Assembly: GCF_027789125.1 (NCBI RefSeq)
Contig: NZ_JAQFVF010000049.1
Span: 1 to 60,259 of the forward strand
Source of the DNA: Paenibacillus aestuarii
GTDB lineage: Bacteria; Bacillota; Bacilli; Paenibacillales; NBRC-103111
DNA length: 60,259 nucleotides
Direction of reading: 5' to 3'
The position numbers and the translations under genes are program-made. The notes under the pieces were generated by a model that was not told where the DNA came from, did no database searches, and was given only the letters and a program-made list of their open reading frames with translations. Below are positions 7,744 through 16,109 of this stretch, one piece after another (position 1 is the first letter of the stretch; each line of letters starts with the position of its first letter).

Positions 7744-7804
7744 TAATTCCGACTATTATTATAAGAATTTACTCTTATTATAACGGAGTACAATGCGATG
7801 TCAA
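7744..7804 (-). promoter_or_regulatory. cysH-sat promoter with a downstream operator-like repeat (possibly CymR)
   Basis: TTGACA (7799-7804), 16 bases and TATAAT (7777-7782) form a near-perfect sigma-A promoter. At about +1 to +27 is an imperfect inverted repeat in which TAAATTC (7765-7771) faces GGAATTA (7744-7750). This arrangement resembles the TAA...GGAATT sites of CymR, the Bacillus repressor of cysteine and sulfur genes. CymR identity is inference; the promoter and repeat are seen directly. Confidence 0.55.
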
Positions 7805-7882
7805 TGACTTTTGATCATTTTGGGATTAACTTTACAATTCCATGAAATCAGTATACGACTCACAGCGCCCAGATGTGAAAAT

Positions 7883-7916
7883 AAAAAAACCTTTCCAGCA
7901 AAATGCTGAAAAGGTT
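7883..7916 (-). terminator. Terminator after rpsI
   Basis: AACCTTTTCAGC - ATTTT - GCTGGAAAGGTT (one G-T pair) followed by TTTTT on the minus strand. It lies 26 bases after the rpsI stop codon. Confidence 0.9.
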
Positions 7917-7942
7917 TCGTAGGCGTCCAAGACGCGCATGTA

Positions 7943-8335
7943 TTAACGTTTGGAGAATTGAGGAGCGCGACGAGCAGCTTTCAAGCCGTATTTCTTACGC
8001 TCTTTCATACGAGGGTCACGAGTCAGGAAGCCCGCTTTTTTCAAAGAACCACGGAATTCAGGGTCAGCTTTCAGCAACGCACGGGAAATACCGTGACGGA
8101 TTGCTCCTGCTTGTCCGCTGATTCCACCACCGTTTGCAAGAACCAAAACATCGTATTTGCCCAGTGTTTCAGTCAATGTCAAAGGTTGTTTAACGATCAG
8201 TTTCAATGTTTCCAGACCGAAATATTCGTCCAGATTACGTTTATTAATGATGATGCGTCCTTCACCCGGTACAAGGCGCACACGCGCTACCGAATGTTTA
8301 CGACGACCCGTTCCATAATATTGAACTTGTGCCAC
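7943..8335 (-). CDS. rpsI: Ribosomal protein S9
   Basis: The product has 130 residues of the small-subunit head. It shows the YGTGRRKHSVARVRL start and the basic tail ending in QFSKR, whose last residues reach the P-site tRNA. It follows rplM by about 21 bases, the conserved rplM-rpsI pair, and ends in a terminator. A ribosome binding site (GGGAGG) is present upstream. Confidence 0.98.
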   Translation of the reverse strand: MAQVQYYGTGRRKHSVARVRLVPGEGRIIINKRNLDEYFGLETLKLIVKQPLTLTETLGKYDVLVLANGGGISGQAGAIRHGISRALLKADPEFRGSLKKAGFLTRDPRMKERKKYGLKAARRAPQFSKR

Positions 8336-8356
8336 GAAAACAGTCCTCCCTTATAA

Positions 8357-8794
8357 TTATCCGCGAAGATTCCAAACTTCTGGTTGTTGTGCTTGGTGTG
8401 GATGCTCTGCTCCACCGTAGACTTTCAGCTTTGTTTTCATGCTGTCGCCAAGACGGTTCTTAGGAAGCATACCATGAACGGCAAACTCAATCATGCGATC
8501 AGGCTTGCTGTTCAGCAGGTCCTGTGCAGAAGTCACTTTCAAACCACCTGGATACAGGGAGTGACGGTAGTACATTTTGTTCTGCATTTTCTTACCAGTC
8601 AACTTGATTTGAGAAGCGTTGATAACAATTACAAAATCCCCAGTATCAACATGCGGAGTGAACTCCGGCTTATGTTTTCCGCGGATAATGCTAGCAACTT
8701 CACTTGCCAGACGGCCAAGAGTTTGGCCAGCAGCGTCAACGATGTACCATTTACGCTCTACTTCATTTGGCTTAGCCATATATGTGGTGCGCAT
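8357..8794 (-). CDS. rplM: Ribosomal protein L13
   Basis: The product has 145 residues, starting MRTTYMAKPNEVERKWYIVD. It contains the L13 signature around GKKMQNKMYYRHSLYPGGLK and MLPKNRLG. L13 is an early assembly protein of the 50S subunit. It has a strong binding site (AGGAGG) and a 115-base leader, and is first in the rplM-rpsI operon. Confidence 0.98.
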   Translation of the reverse strand: MRTTYMAKPNEVERKWYIVDAAGQTLGRLASEVASIIRGKHKPEFTPHVDTGDFVIVINASQIKLTGKKMQNKMYYRHSLYPGGLKVTSAQDLLNSKPDRMIEFAVHGMLPKNRLGDSMKTKLKVYGGAEHPHQAQQPEVWNLRG

Positions 8795-8946
8795 GCTTAA
8801 TCCTCCTAAATATATCTCAATACATAATCGTCAATGTCAAACATAATCTGATGGATGGTTGTGGCAGAACTCATGACCTGGGGCTGTGGGATAGCCGATC
8901 ACGAAACGCCAAGTTATATTCTACACGAAATCCTCTATGGACGCAA
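8795..8946 (-). promoter_or_regulatory. rplM-rpsI promoter and leader (probable L13 leader)
   Basis: TTGCGT (8941-8946), 17 bases and TAGAAT (8918-8923) on the minus strand predict a leader of about 115 bases before rplM. The leader contains the hairpin GGCT-ATCCCAC-AGCC and other short complementarities. An L13 autoregulatory leader is known before rplM in Bacilli. Position and length fit, but I could not match the covariance consensus by eye. Confidence 0.45.
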
Positions 8947-8962
8947 GCTATGATTTTGCTTC

Positions 8963-9724
8963 TTAGTACTCGACTTTCCACAACATCAAGCCCATTGCCT
9001 CTGCCGTAGGGCCTGCCTTGCTGCGATCCTGAGCTTCGAGAATCCGCTGCATATCGCTGCTGGCTCTCTTCCCCTCACCAATCTGCAGAAGCGTCCCTGC
9101 GATGATCCTGACCATGTTATAGAGGAACCCATTACCCGTTACATACAACCGTAGTCGACTGATTCCTCCGTTAAGCGAGAGATCATCGATCTCCGCCTCC
9201 AGGCGAGCCTCGTACAGCGTTCTAACCTTTACTTCCTTATCTGTCCTTACCGTGCAAAACGAAGTGAAATCATGCTCACCTAGCAAGCAAGGGAGCGCCT
9301 CTCTCATGGCTTCCACATTCAAATGCGTAGGATGATGGTATTCATAGTTCCGGTGAAAGACATCAGGGAAGCGCGCCGTGCGAATCGTAAAACAGTACGT
9401 CTTGCGCTTCGCGGCTTTGCGGGAATGGAAAGAAAGAGGTACTTCTTCCGCGGTATGTGCGACGATATCCTTGGGTAGTCTACTGTTCAGAGCCAAGCAC
9501 CAGCGCTCGACAGGAATTTTAGAGGTCGTGATAAAATTAATGACTTGAGCCTTCGCGTGTACCCCAGCATCCGTCCGCCCTGAAGAGACGACCTTTACCG
9601 TTTCGCCGGTCAGCATATGTACGGCTTGTTCCAAACGGTATTGGATCGTATCTGCATTAGGCTGGATCTGAAAACCTGAATAAGCTGTTCCATCGTAGCT
9701 AATGGTGAAACGAAGATTTCTCAC
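8963..9724 (-). CDS. truA: tRNA pseudouridine(38-40) synthase TruA
   Basis: The product has 253 residues and modifies U38-U40 in the tRNA anticodon arm. The catalytic Asp52 lies in SSGRTDAGVHA, and GNGFLYNMVRIIAGTLLQIG is the second conserved block. The GTG start at 9724 has GGAGG eight bases upstream and gives the normal N-terminus (MRNLRFTISYDG). In B. subtilis three ecf transporter genes separate rplQ and truA; they are absent here. Confidence 0.96.
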   Translation of the reverse strand: MRNLRFTISYDGTAYSGFQIQPNADTIQYRLEQAVHMLTGETVKVVSSGRTDAGVHAKAQVINFITTSKIPVERWCLALNSRLPKDIVAHTAEEVPLSFHSRKAAKRKTYCFTIRTARFPDVFHRNYEYHHPTHLNVEAMREALPCLLGEHDFTSFCTVRTDKEVKVRTLYEARLEAEIDDLSLNGGISRLRLYVTGNGFLYNMVRIIAGTLLQIGEGKRASSDMQRILEAQDRSKAGPTAEAMGLMLWKVEY

Positions 9725-9769
9725 CGCATGTTCCTCCGTGAGTCTTCATTCTCATTTATCGGAGACTGC

Positions 9770-9812
9770 AAAAAAAGGGCTTCACCAGAATCAATGATTC
9801 CGTCCACCCTTT
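9770..9812 (-). terminator. Terminator of the S10-spc-alpha superoperon after rplQ
   Basis: A long imperfect hairpin on the minus strand: AAGGG ... GAATC-ATT-GATTC ... CCCTT, followed by seven T. It lies 11 bases after the rplQ stop. Confidence 0.8.
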
Positions 9813-9822
9813 CCCATCCGTC

Positions 9823-10188
9823 TTATGCTCGATCTACAAGCTCTAGGTAAACCATTGGTGCTGCGTCACCGCGGCGTGGTCCCAGTTTCAGGATACGCGT
9901 GTATCCGCCTGGACGCTCGGAGTAGCGAGTAGCCAATTCAGAGAAGAGCTTTTGGATAGCATCTTGGTTCTCGTTAACTGCTTCTCTGCGAACAAAAGCA
10001 GCCACCTGACGGCGTGCGTGAAGATCTCCGCGTTTCGCTAAAGTGATAAGCTTCTCAGCGATGGAACGAATTTCTTTTGCTTTTGCTTCGGTTGTTTGAA
10101 TGCGTTCATGTATGAACAGATCTGTTACCAGATCACGGAATAATGCTTTACGATTACTGGAATCGCGGTTCAATTTCCTGTAGTTCAT
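9823..10188 (-). CDS. rplQ: Ribosomal protein L17
   Basis: The product has 121 residues of the 50S subunit near the exit tunnel. It shows the N-terminal MNYRKLNRDSSNRKALFRDL and the C-terminal GYTRILKLGPRRGDAAPMV signatures. It is the last gene of the alpha operon, 24 bases after rpoA, and is followed by a terminator. Confidence 0.98.
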   Translation of the reverse strand: MNYRKLNRDSSNRKALFRDLVTDLFIHERIQTTEAKAKEIRSIAEKLITLAKRGDLHARRQVAAFVRREAVNENQDAIQKLFSELATRYSERPGGYTRILKLGPRRGDAAPMVYLELVDRA

Positions 10189-10212
10189 TGAATTAACCTC
10201 CTTCTGACTGGA

Positions 10213-11157
10213 TTATTCCTCGGTACGTAAGCCTAAGCCAAGCTCTTCGAGCTTCTCTTGAACTTCTTCAAGAGATTTGCGACCCAAGTTACGCACTTTC
10301 ATCATATCTTCTTCTGTCTTGGTAATCAGCTCTTGCACGGTATTGATACCTGCACGCTTCAGGCAGTTGTAAGAGCGAACAGAGAGATCCAGTTCTTCGA
10401 TCGTCATCTCGAGAACTTTCTCTTTCTTATCTTCTTCTTTCTCCACCATAATCTCGGCATCCTTTGCTTCATCCGTCAAGCCGACGAACAGCATCAGGTG
10501 CTCAGTCAAGATTTTAGCGCCCAAACTTACCGCTTCTTCAGGTCGAATACTTCCATCGGTCCACACTTCGAGGGTCAGTTTGTCATAGTTAGTCACTTGG
10601 CCGACGCGAGTATTTTCTACACTGTAGTTTACCCGAGTAATAGGCGTGTAAATCGAATCAATGGGGATCACTCCGATTGGTTGATCTTCGCGCTTATTTT
10701 TGTCCGATTGAACGTAACCGCGACCTCTGCCCGCATGAATCCTCATGTGAAGTCGCGCATCAGGAGATAATGTGGCAATATGCAGATCCGGATTAAGGAT
10801 CTCCACATCACTATCACCGCGGATGTCCGCTGCTGTGATCGTACCTTCTCCTTCAGCATCAATTTCAAGCACTTTCTCCTCATCGGAGTGAATTTTCAAC
10901 GATAAGCCTTTCAGGTTAAGGATAATTTCCGTAACATCCTCAAGCACGCCAGGAATCGTTGAAAACTCATGCAAAACGCCATCGATTTGGACAGAGGTTA
11001 CTGCAGCACCCGGTAAAGAGGACAGTAAGATACGACGTAGTGAGTTACCTAAGGTTGTACCGTAGCCACGCTCCAACGGCTCCACGACAAACTTGCCATA
11101 GGCGCCGTCCTCACTTAACGCTACAGTTTCTATTTTTGGCTTTTCGATTTCGATCAT
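10213..11157 (-). CDS. rpoA: RNA polymerase alpha subunit
   Basis: The product has 314 residues. The N-terminal domain (about 1-230) dimerises and nucleates the core enzyme, with GNSLRRILLSSLPG. An acidic/Lys linker (EKEEDKKEK) is followed by the C-terminal domain (about 245-310), with NCLKRAGINTVQEL and LGRKSLEEVQEKL for UP-element and activator contact. The position after rpsK matches Bacilli. A 125-base gap upstream could carry an internal promoter, but no convincing one was found. The binding site is GGAGGG. Confidence 0.98.
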   Translation of the reverse strand: MIEIEKPKIETVALSEDGAYGKFVVEPLERGYGTTLGNSLRRILLSSLPGAAVTSVQIDGVLHEFSTIPGVLEDVTEIILNLKGLSLKIHSDEEKVLEIDAEGEGTITAADIRGDSDVEILNPDLHIATLSPDARLHMRIHAGRGRGYVQSDKNKREDQPIGVIPIDSIYTPITRVNYSVENTRVGQVTNYDKLTLEVWTDGSIRPEEAVSLGAKILTEHLMLFVGLTDEAKDAEIMVEKEEDKKEKVLEMTIEELDLSVRSYNCLKRAGINTVQELITKTEEDMMKVRNLGRKSLEEVQEKLEELGLGLRTEE

Positions 11158-11282
11158 GAAATGTACCCTCCATTCAAAACGTCGTTTCCCTCTGGATACT
11201 TCGGTGAAATTTCATAGTATGCCTATCCTTCAAAACCATTATTCACGATTTTAAGATATTTATACTACAAAGTGATCCTGAA

Positions 11283-11678
11283 TTATACGCGACGACGTTT
11301 TGGAGGACGGCAGCCATTGTGAGGAACCGGAGTCACGTCTTTAATCAGGTTTACTTCAAGACCTGCTGCTTGCAAAGAACGAATCGCTGCTTCGCGGCCA
11401 GCACCTGGCCCTTTAACCATGACTTCAACTGTTTTCAGACCGTGTTCCATAGCTGCTTTAGCTGCGGACTCAGCTGCCATTTGCGCTGCAAAAGGCGTAC
11501 TTTTACGGGAACCTTTGAAACCAAGGTTTCCTGAACTTGCCCAGGAAATTGCATTTCCGTGAGGATCCGTAATAGTCACAATCGTGTTGTTAAACGTGGA
11601 ACGAATGTGGGCTACTCCGGACTCAATATTTTTACGGTCACGACGTTTCGTACGGACTACTTTTTTAGGTTTTGCCAT
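11283..11678 (-). CDS. rpsK: Ribosomal protein S11
   Basis: The product has 131 residues of the 30S platform. Features are GVAHIRSTFNNTIVTITD, MVKGPGAGREAAIRSLQ and the basic C-terminus PHNGCRPPKRRRV. It follows rpsM closely and has a GGGGG-type binding site. Confidence 0.98.
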   Translation of the reverse strand: MAKPKKVVRTKRRDRKNIESGVAHIRSTFNNTIVTITDPHGNAISWASSGNLGFKGSRKSTPFAAQMAAESAAKAAMEHGLKTVEVMVKGPGAGREAAIRSLQAAGLEVNLIKDVTPVPHNGCRPPKRRRV

Positions 11679-11696
11679 TAGCTCTAACCCCCTTTA

Positions 11697-12065
11697 TTAT
11701 TTCTTCTTATTAGCTACTGTACGACGAGGACCTTTACGTGTACGAGCGTTAGTTTTAGTACGTTGTCCGCGAACAGGAAGACCACGGCGGTGACGAAGAC
11801 CACGGTAGGATCCAATCTCGATCAGACGTTTGATGTTCAAGGAAATCTCACGACGAAGATCACCCTCTACTTTCAACGTTTTATCGATTACATCACGGAT
11901 TTTGCTCACTTCATCTTCAGTCAAATCGCGAACGCGAGTATCAGGGTTGATACCAGTTGTTGCAACGATTTTTTGAGCTGTTGTATTGCCGATACCAAAA
12001 ATGTAAGTCAAAGCAATAACTACTCGTTTGTCACGAGGTAAGTCAACTCCAGCTAAACGTGCCAT
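11697..12065 (-). CDS. rpsM: Ribosomal protein S13
   Basis: The product has 122 residues of the 30S head and contacts the P-site tRNA and bridge B1. It contains LTYIFGIGNTTAQKI (helix-hairpin-helix type) and the basic tail RGLPVRGQRTKTNART. Order rpmJ-rpsM-rpsK-rpoA-rplQ. The binding site is GGAGGTG. Confidence 0.98.
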   Translation of the reverse strand: MARLAGVDLPRDKRVVIALTYIFGIGNTTAQKIVATTGINPDTRVRDLTEDEVSKIRDVIDKTLKVEGDLRREISLNIKRLIEIGSYRGLRHRRGLPVRGQRTKTNARTRKGPRRTVANKKK

Positions 12066-12083
12066 CTAAGGCTGCACCTCCTT

Positions 12084-12197
12084 TTATCCTTGTTTTTGTT
12101 TGTGTTTCGGATTTTCGCAAATAACCATGACATTGCCTTTACGGCGAATGACTTTACATTTTTCACAAATTGGTTTAACCGATGGTCTAACCTTCAT
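12084..12197 (-). CDS. rpmJ: Ribosomal protein L36 (zinc-binding form)
   Basis: The product has 37 residues, translated directly: MKVRPSVKPICEKCKVIRRK, then a C-terminus ending HKQKQG. It has C11, C14, C27 and H32, the zinc ribbon of the C+ form, rather than the zinc-free paralogue used in zinc starvation. The start ATG at 12197 follows AGGAGGGG, and the stop is TAA at 12084. The gene lies between infA and rpsM as in all Bacilli. Confidence 0.97.
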   Translation of the reverse strand: MKVRPSVKPICEKCKVIRRKGNVMVICENPKHKQKQG

Positions 12198-12303
12198 GAT
12201 AACCCCTCCTTAAAGATTCGTAAGCACCATGTTGCGTTTTCGTAAGAAAACTTGCTTCGTAAGCATACGTCTCGAGAGAGTAACTTACTTAAAAGCCGAG
12301 CAT

Positions 12304-12522
12304 TTATTTAAAACGGTAGGTTATACGGCCTCGTGTTAAATCATAAGGCGATAATTCTACGGTAACCTTGTCTCCTGGCAAAATGCGAATAAAATGCATT
12401 CTGATTTTACCGGATACGTGGGCTAGAATTTTATGACCATTTTCCAATTCAACCTTAAACATTGCATTCGGAAGAGGTTCAATCACTGTACCTTCTACTT
12501 CAATTACATCTTCTTTGGCCAC
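12304..12522 (-). CDS. infA: Translation initiation factor IF-1
   Basis: The product has 72 residues with a single OB fold (S1-like). The core NAMFKVELENGHKILAHVSG and C-terminus LTRGRITYRFK are nearly invariant in Firmicutes. It binds the A site of the 30S subunit during initiation. I chose the GTG at 12522 because AGGAGA lies six bases upstream and gives the standard length. The ATG at 12528 is only one base from that site. It begins directly after the KOW-protein stop codon. Confidence 0.96.
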   Translation of the reverse strand: MAKEDVIEVEGTVIEPLPNAMFKVELENGHKILAHVSGKIRMHFIRILPGDKVTVELSPYDLTRGRITYRFK

Positions 12523-12524
12523 AG

Positions 12525-12830
12525 TCATTCTCCTTTCTCATGTGCTTCAACTTGCGTTTGTTCAGCGAATTTGGCAAGTGCATGACGCAGCTTCCCATTA
12601 GTTACACGACCCGTTTCCCTGATGCTGGACTCGACTTCGCTGCTGATCGTTTCTTGTAATTGAAGATGTGTCAGGTTCTTCTTCTTCGGTTGATCGAATT
12701 TGCGCTTATCACCGTCTGCAAGCCAGACAAAGCGAGTATCAACAATTCCGATGACGACCGCATATTCTCCGGGATCTTTACCGCGAAGCACCTTTACGAT
12801 CTGGCCTAACTCGGGAGTCATACGATCCAC
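12525..12830 (-). CDS. KOW-domain RNA-binding protein (L14e-like)
   Basis: The product has 101 residues. The N-terminal half (ELGQIVKVLRGKDPGEYAVV, then FVWLADGDKRKF) is a KOW/L14e-type RNA-binding beta-barrel. The C-terminal half is helical and charged. It sits between map and infA, where many Bacilli carry a small KOW protein of unknown function. GTG start with AGGTGA about six bases upstream, overlapping the map stop codon. Translational coupling to map and infA is likely. Its binding partner (rRNA or ribosomal protein) is unknown. Confidence 0.82.
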   Translation of the reverse strand: MDRMTPELGQIVKVLRGKDPGEYAVVIGIVDTRFVWLADGDKRKFDQPKKKNLTHLQLQETISSEVESSIRETGRVTNGKLRHALAKFAEQTQVEAHEKGE

Positions 12831-12840
12831 TCATCATCAC

Positions 12841-13593
12841 CTACGCTTTGGGCAAAGTTAATATTTCATAACCAGCTGCCGTTATTGCAATCGTATGTTC
12901 AAAATGAGCACAAAGTGTTCCGTCCGCTGTTACTACGGTCCAGTCGTCTTCAAGTGTTTTGACAAACCTTTCGCCAACAACCACCATCGGTTCAATGGCT
13001 AAGACCATGCCCGGTTTCAATCGAGGGCCTTTGTTCGGAACACCGTAGTTCGGAATTTGCGGTTCTTCGTGAAGCTCCGTTCCTATTCCGTGCCCGACAT
13101 ACTCTCTTACTACGGAGAAGCCTGCATCTTCAATACAGGTTTGGATGGCATGCGACAACGTGTAGAGCCTGGCATCCGGTTTGGCTTCCGCTAATCCTTG
13201 GTAAAGCGATCTCTCCGTTACCTCCAGCAAGCGCTTGGCGGTCTCGGATACTTCACCCACCGGATATGTCCATGCGGAATCCCCATGATAGCCTTTATAC
13301 TGAGCGCCAATATCAATACTAATGATATCACCTTCAGCCAGCTTTCGTGGACCAGGAATACCATGAACTAATTCTTCGTTGACAGAAGCACAAATGCTGC
13401 CCGGAAAACCGTTGTAGCCTTTAAAAGATGGAATTGCTCCCTGACTGCGAATGAATTCCTCTGCGATCTGATCAAGTTCTTTCGTTGTAATGTTCGGACG
13501 AATCGCCCTTGCCAGCAAGCGGTGCGTATCTGCTACGATCCGACCTGCTTCTCGCATTAGGTCCAGTTCAACCTCGGACTTACAAATGATCAT
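12841..13593 (-). CDS. map: Type I methionine aminopeptidase
   Basis: The product has 250 residues and removes N-terminal Met from nascent proteins. The five metal ligands of the pita-bread fold are visible: D94, D105, H168, E201 and E232. There is no N-terminal SH3-binding extension. Its start overlaps the adk stop by one base, so the two are translationally coupled. Confidence 0.97.
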   Translation of the reverse strand: MIICKSEVELDLMREAGRIVADTHRLLARAIRPNITTKELDQIAEEFIRSQGAIPSFKGYNGFPGSICASVNEELVHGIPGPRKLAEGDIISIDIGAQYKGYHGDSAWTYPVGEVSETAKRLLEVTERSLYQGLAEAKPDARLYTLSHAIQTCIEDAGFSVVREYVGHGIGTELHEEPQIPNYGVPNKGPRLKPGMVLAIEPMVVVGERFVKTLEDDWTVVTADGTLCAHFEHTIAITAAGYEILTLPKA

Positions 13594-14243
13594 TACGCTA
13601 GACCTCGTAGCAGTGAGCTAATTTGTTCGGTTACCGCATGAATGTCTTGTTCTCCGTTAACCTCACGCAATAATTCCCTCTTTTGGTAGTAATCCAGCAG
13701 TGGAGCCGTTTTGTTCGTATATTCGTCCAAACGGGTACCCACTTTTTCTTCCGTATCATCCGACCGTTGATACAATTCACCAGAACATTTATCACATACG
13801 CCATCTTGCTTTGGTGGATTGAAGATCACATGATACGTAGCTCCGCAGGATTTACAGATTCTTCGGCCAGTCAATCTCGCAAGCAGAAAACTGCGATCGA
13901 CGGATAGATTGATGACTAATTCAATCTTCTTACCCAGGGATTGGACGATTTCATTCAAAGCATCAGCTTGAGCAATGGTTCTTGGGAACCCGTCAAGCAA
14001 AAAGCCTTTGTCGCAATCCGGCTGTGCAAGCCGTTCTTTCACAATACCATTCGTGATTTCATCAGGGACCAGCAGTCCTTTATCCACATAGCCTTTGGCC
14101 TCGATACCGAGCGGCGTTCCTTGGCTCATCGCCAAACGGAATGCGTCTCCCGTAGAAATATGAGGAATTTGAAATTCACTTACGATTTTTTCCGCCTGTG
14201 TACCTTTGCCTGCACCAGGAGGACCCATAAAAATTACGTTCAC
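13593..14243 (-). CDS. adk: Adenylate kinase (zinc-lid type)
   Basis: The product has 216 residues and interconverts ATP, AMP and ADP. The P-loop GPPGAGKGT is at 7-15, with LLDGFPRT and DRSFLLARLTGRR. The long LID carries CKSC and CDKC, the four-Cys zinc site typical of Gram-positive adenylate kinases. The GTG at 14243 follows GGGAGGG and gives the family N-terminus; the longer frame adds 24 unrelated residues. It lies between secY and map in the spc operon. Confidence 0.97.
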   Translation of the reverse strand: MNVIFMGPPGAGKGTQAEKIVSEFQIPHISTGDAFRLAMSQGTPLGIEAKGYVDKGLLVPDEITNGIVKERLAQPDCDKGFLLDGFPRTIAQADALNEIVQSLGKKIELVINLSVDRSFLLARLTGRRICKSCGATYHVIFNPPKQDGVCDKCSGELYQRSDDTEEKVGTRLDEYTNKTAPLLDYYQKRELLREVNGEQDIHAVTEQISSLLRGLA

Positions 14244-14328
14244 TTTGACTCCCTCCCATCGCACTCGGCAATACGAACAGCACAATAGGTGCCGATGTCG
14301 CATGAAACGCACCATCAGAACCTATTTG

Positions 14329-15633
14329 CTATTTATTGATAAAACCTTTGTAATGACGCTTGATCAATTGGCTCTCGATTTGTTTCATCGTCTCAAGACC
14401 AACGCCTACTACGATTAGCAAGGATGTTCCACCAATTTTGACTGAGTTCGGCAGACCTGCAAGTCCTCCGAAAAGCATCGGAAGAATGGAGATCGCGGAT
14501 AAGAACAATGCACCGGACAAAGTGATTCTAGTCATTACACGAGTCAGATAAACAGAAGTTGTTTTACCAGGACGAATTCCCGGTATGTATCCACCGTTCT
14601 TTTTCATCTGATCGGCCATCTGTACTGGATTGATTTGAACGAAGGTGTAGAAGTATGTGAACCCGATAATCAACAGTACATAAAGTACAATCGCTAGCGG
14701 CGCCGTTTGGTTCAAGCTCAAGTTCGAGATGATCCATTCAGCAACCACGTTACCTCTCCAATAGCTCGCTATTGTAGGAGGGAACATCAATAGTGACAAA
14801 GCGAAGATTACTGGAATTACACCCGCAGCATTCACTTTCAAAGGAATGTGCGTCGTTTGACCGCCATACATTTTACGACCAACAACCCGTTTGGCATATT
14901 GTACAGGGATCTTACGAACCCCTTGCTGTACAAAGATGACACCGGCGATGATCAAAATCACAACCAATGCGATGATAACGAGTTTCACGATGTTCAAGAA
15001 CAACGCGCCCTCAGTCGCGAACAGCGTTTTGTATATCTGTTGGATGCCAGTAGGAATCGCCGCGACGATACCAGCAAAGATGATTATGGAAATACCGTTT
15101 CCAATCCCAAACTCCGTAATTTGCTCTCCAAGCCACATCAAGAAGGCAGTACCTGCTGTCAGTACAATCGCAATTAGAGCGAAGGTTGTAAAGCCTGGGT
15201 TAATCACTAGACCGCTGTAAAGTCTGCTAAATCCAATGGATAAACCGAAGGCTTGAATCAAGCCTAATACAATCGTACCGTAACGTGTGATCTGCGTCAT
15301 CTTTTTTCTTCCGACTTCGCCCTCTTTTGCCCATTGCGCAAAGCGCGGGACTACATCCATGGACAAAAGCTGAACGATAATGGAAGCGGTGATGTAAGGC
15401 ATAATCCCCATCGCGAAAATAGAGAATTGAAAGAGCGCCCCACCTGAAAACGTGTTAAGCAAACCAAAGACATCGCTCTGATTCGCTTGGTCTTGAAGTT
15501 TTAAAACATCTGTATTGATGTTAGGCACCGGAATAAAGGCACCTATTCTGTAGACGATCAGCAAGAAGAGTGTGAATAATATTCTTCTACGCAGATCCTC
15601 TACTTTAAAGATGTTGGATATGGTATTGAACAT
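14329..15633 (-). CDS. secY: Preprotein translocase channel SecY
   Basis: The product has 434 residues with ten membrane segments, the central subunit of the SecYEG translocon. Conserved cytosolic stretches include RFAQWAKEGEVGRKK (C2) and VGRKMYGGQTTHIPLKVN (C4). The start codon shares one base with the rplO stop codon, so translation is coupled. secE is elsewhere in this window, upstream of nusG. Confidence 0.98.
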   Translation of the reverse strand: MFNTISNIFKVEDLRRRILFTLFLLIVYRIGAFIPVPNINTDVLKLQDQANQSDVFGLLNTFSGGALFQFSIFAMGIMPYITASIIVQLLSMDVVPRFAQWAKEGEVGRKKMTQITRYGTIVLGLIQAFGLSIGFSRLYSGLVINPGFTTFALIAIVLTAGTAFLMWLGEQITEFGIGNGISIIIFAGIVAAIPTGIQQIYKTLFATEGALFLNIVKLVIIALVVILIIAGVIFVQQGVRKIPVQYAKRVVGRKMYGGQTTHIPLKVNAAGVIPVIFALSLLMFPPTIASYWRGNVVAEWIISNLSLNQTAPLAIVLYVLLIIGFTYFYTFVQINPVQMADQMKKNGGYIPGIRPGKTTSVYLTRVMTRITLSGALFLSAISILPMLFGGLAGLPNSVKIGGTSLLIVVGVGLETMKQIESQLIKRHYKGFINK

Positions 15634-16073
15634 TAAATCACCTCGGTTTGACCGCCGGCAGCTTGGATTTTCTCAATTGCGGATTGAGAGAACTTATTCG
15701 CTTTAACGGTTAACTTTACTGTAATTTCACCGTTTCCTAAAATCTTGATGCCGTCTTTAGGAGCTTTTACAATACCAGTTTCCAGCAATACTTCTGGAGT
15801 AACTTCTGTACCAGCTGCGAAGTTGTTCAAATCTTCAAGGTTCACGATAGCAAACTCAGTGCGGAAGCGGTTGTTGAAACCACGCTTAGGCAAACGACGG
15901 TACAACGGATTTTGTCCACCCTCGAATCCAGGACGAACGCCTCCACCGGAACGTGCATTTTGACCTTTATGTCCGCGAGTCGATGTTTTACCCATACCGC
16001 TACCTGTACCACGACCAACACGCTTACGAGTGTGACGAGCACCAGTTGCAGAACTTAGTTCATGTAACTTCAT
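15633..16073 (-). CDS. rplO: Ribosomal protein L15
   Basis: The product has 146 residues of the 50S subunit. The Gly/Arg-rich N-terminal extension (RKRVGRGTGSGMGKTSTRGH, GGVRPGFEGGQNPLYRRLPK) threads into 23S rRNA; a globular domain follows. Part of the spc operon between rpmD and secY. Confidence 0.98.
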   Translation of the reverse strand: MKLHELSSATGARHTRKRVGRGTGSGMGKTSTRGHKGQNARSGGGVRPGFEGGQNPLYRRLPKRGFNNRFRTEFAIVNLEDLNNFAAGTEVTPEVLLETGIVKAPKDGIKILGNGEITVKLTVKANKFSQSAIEKIQAAGGQTEVI

Positions 16074-16109
16074 CGTTGCACACCTCCTCTAAATCTTAAT
16101 ATCAGCAAT

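Noticed and set aside
11158..11282. Internal promoter before rpoA
   Set aside because: The 125-base gap has AT-rich hexamers but no clear -35/-10 pair; read-through from the alpha operon is sufficient.
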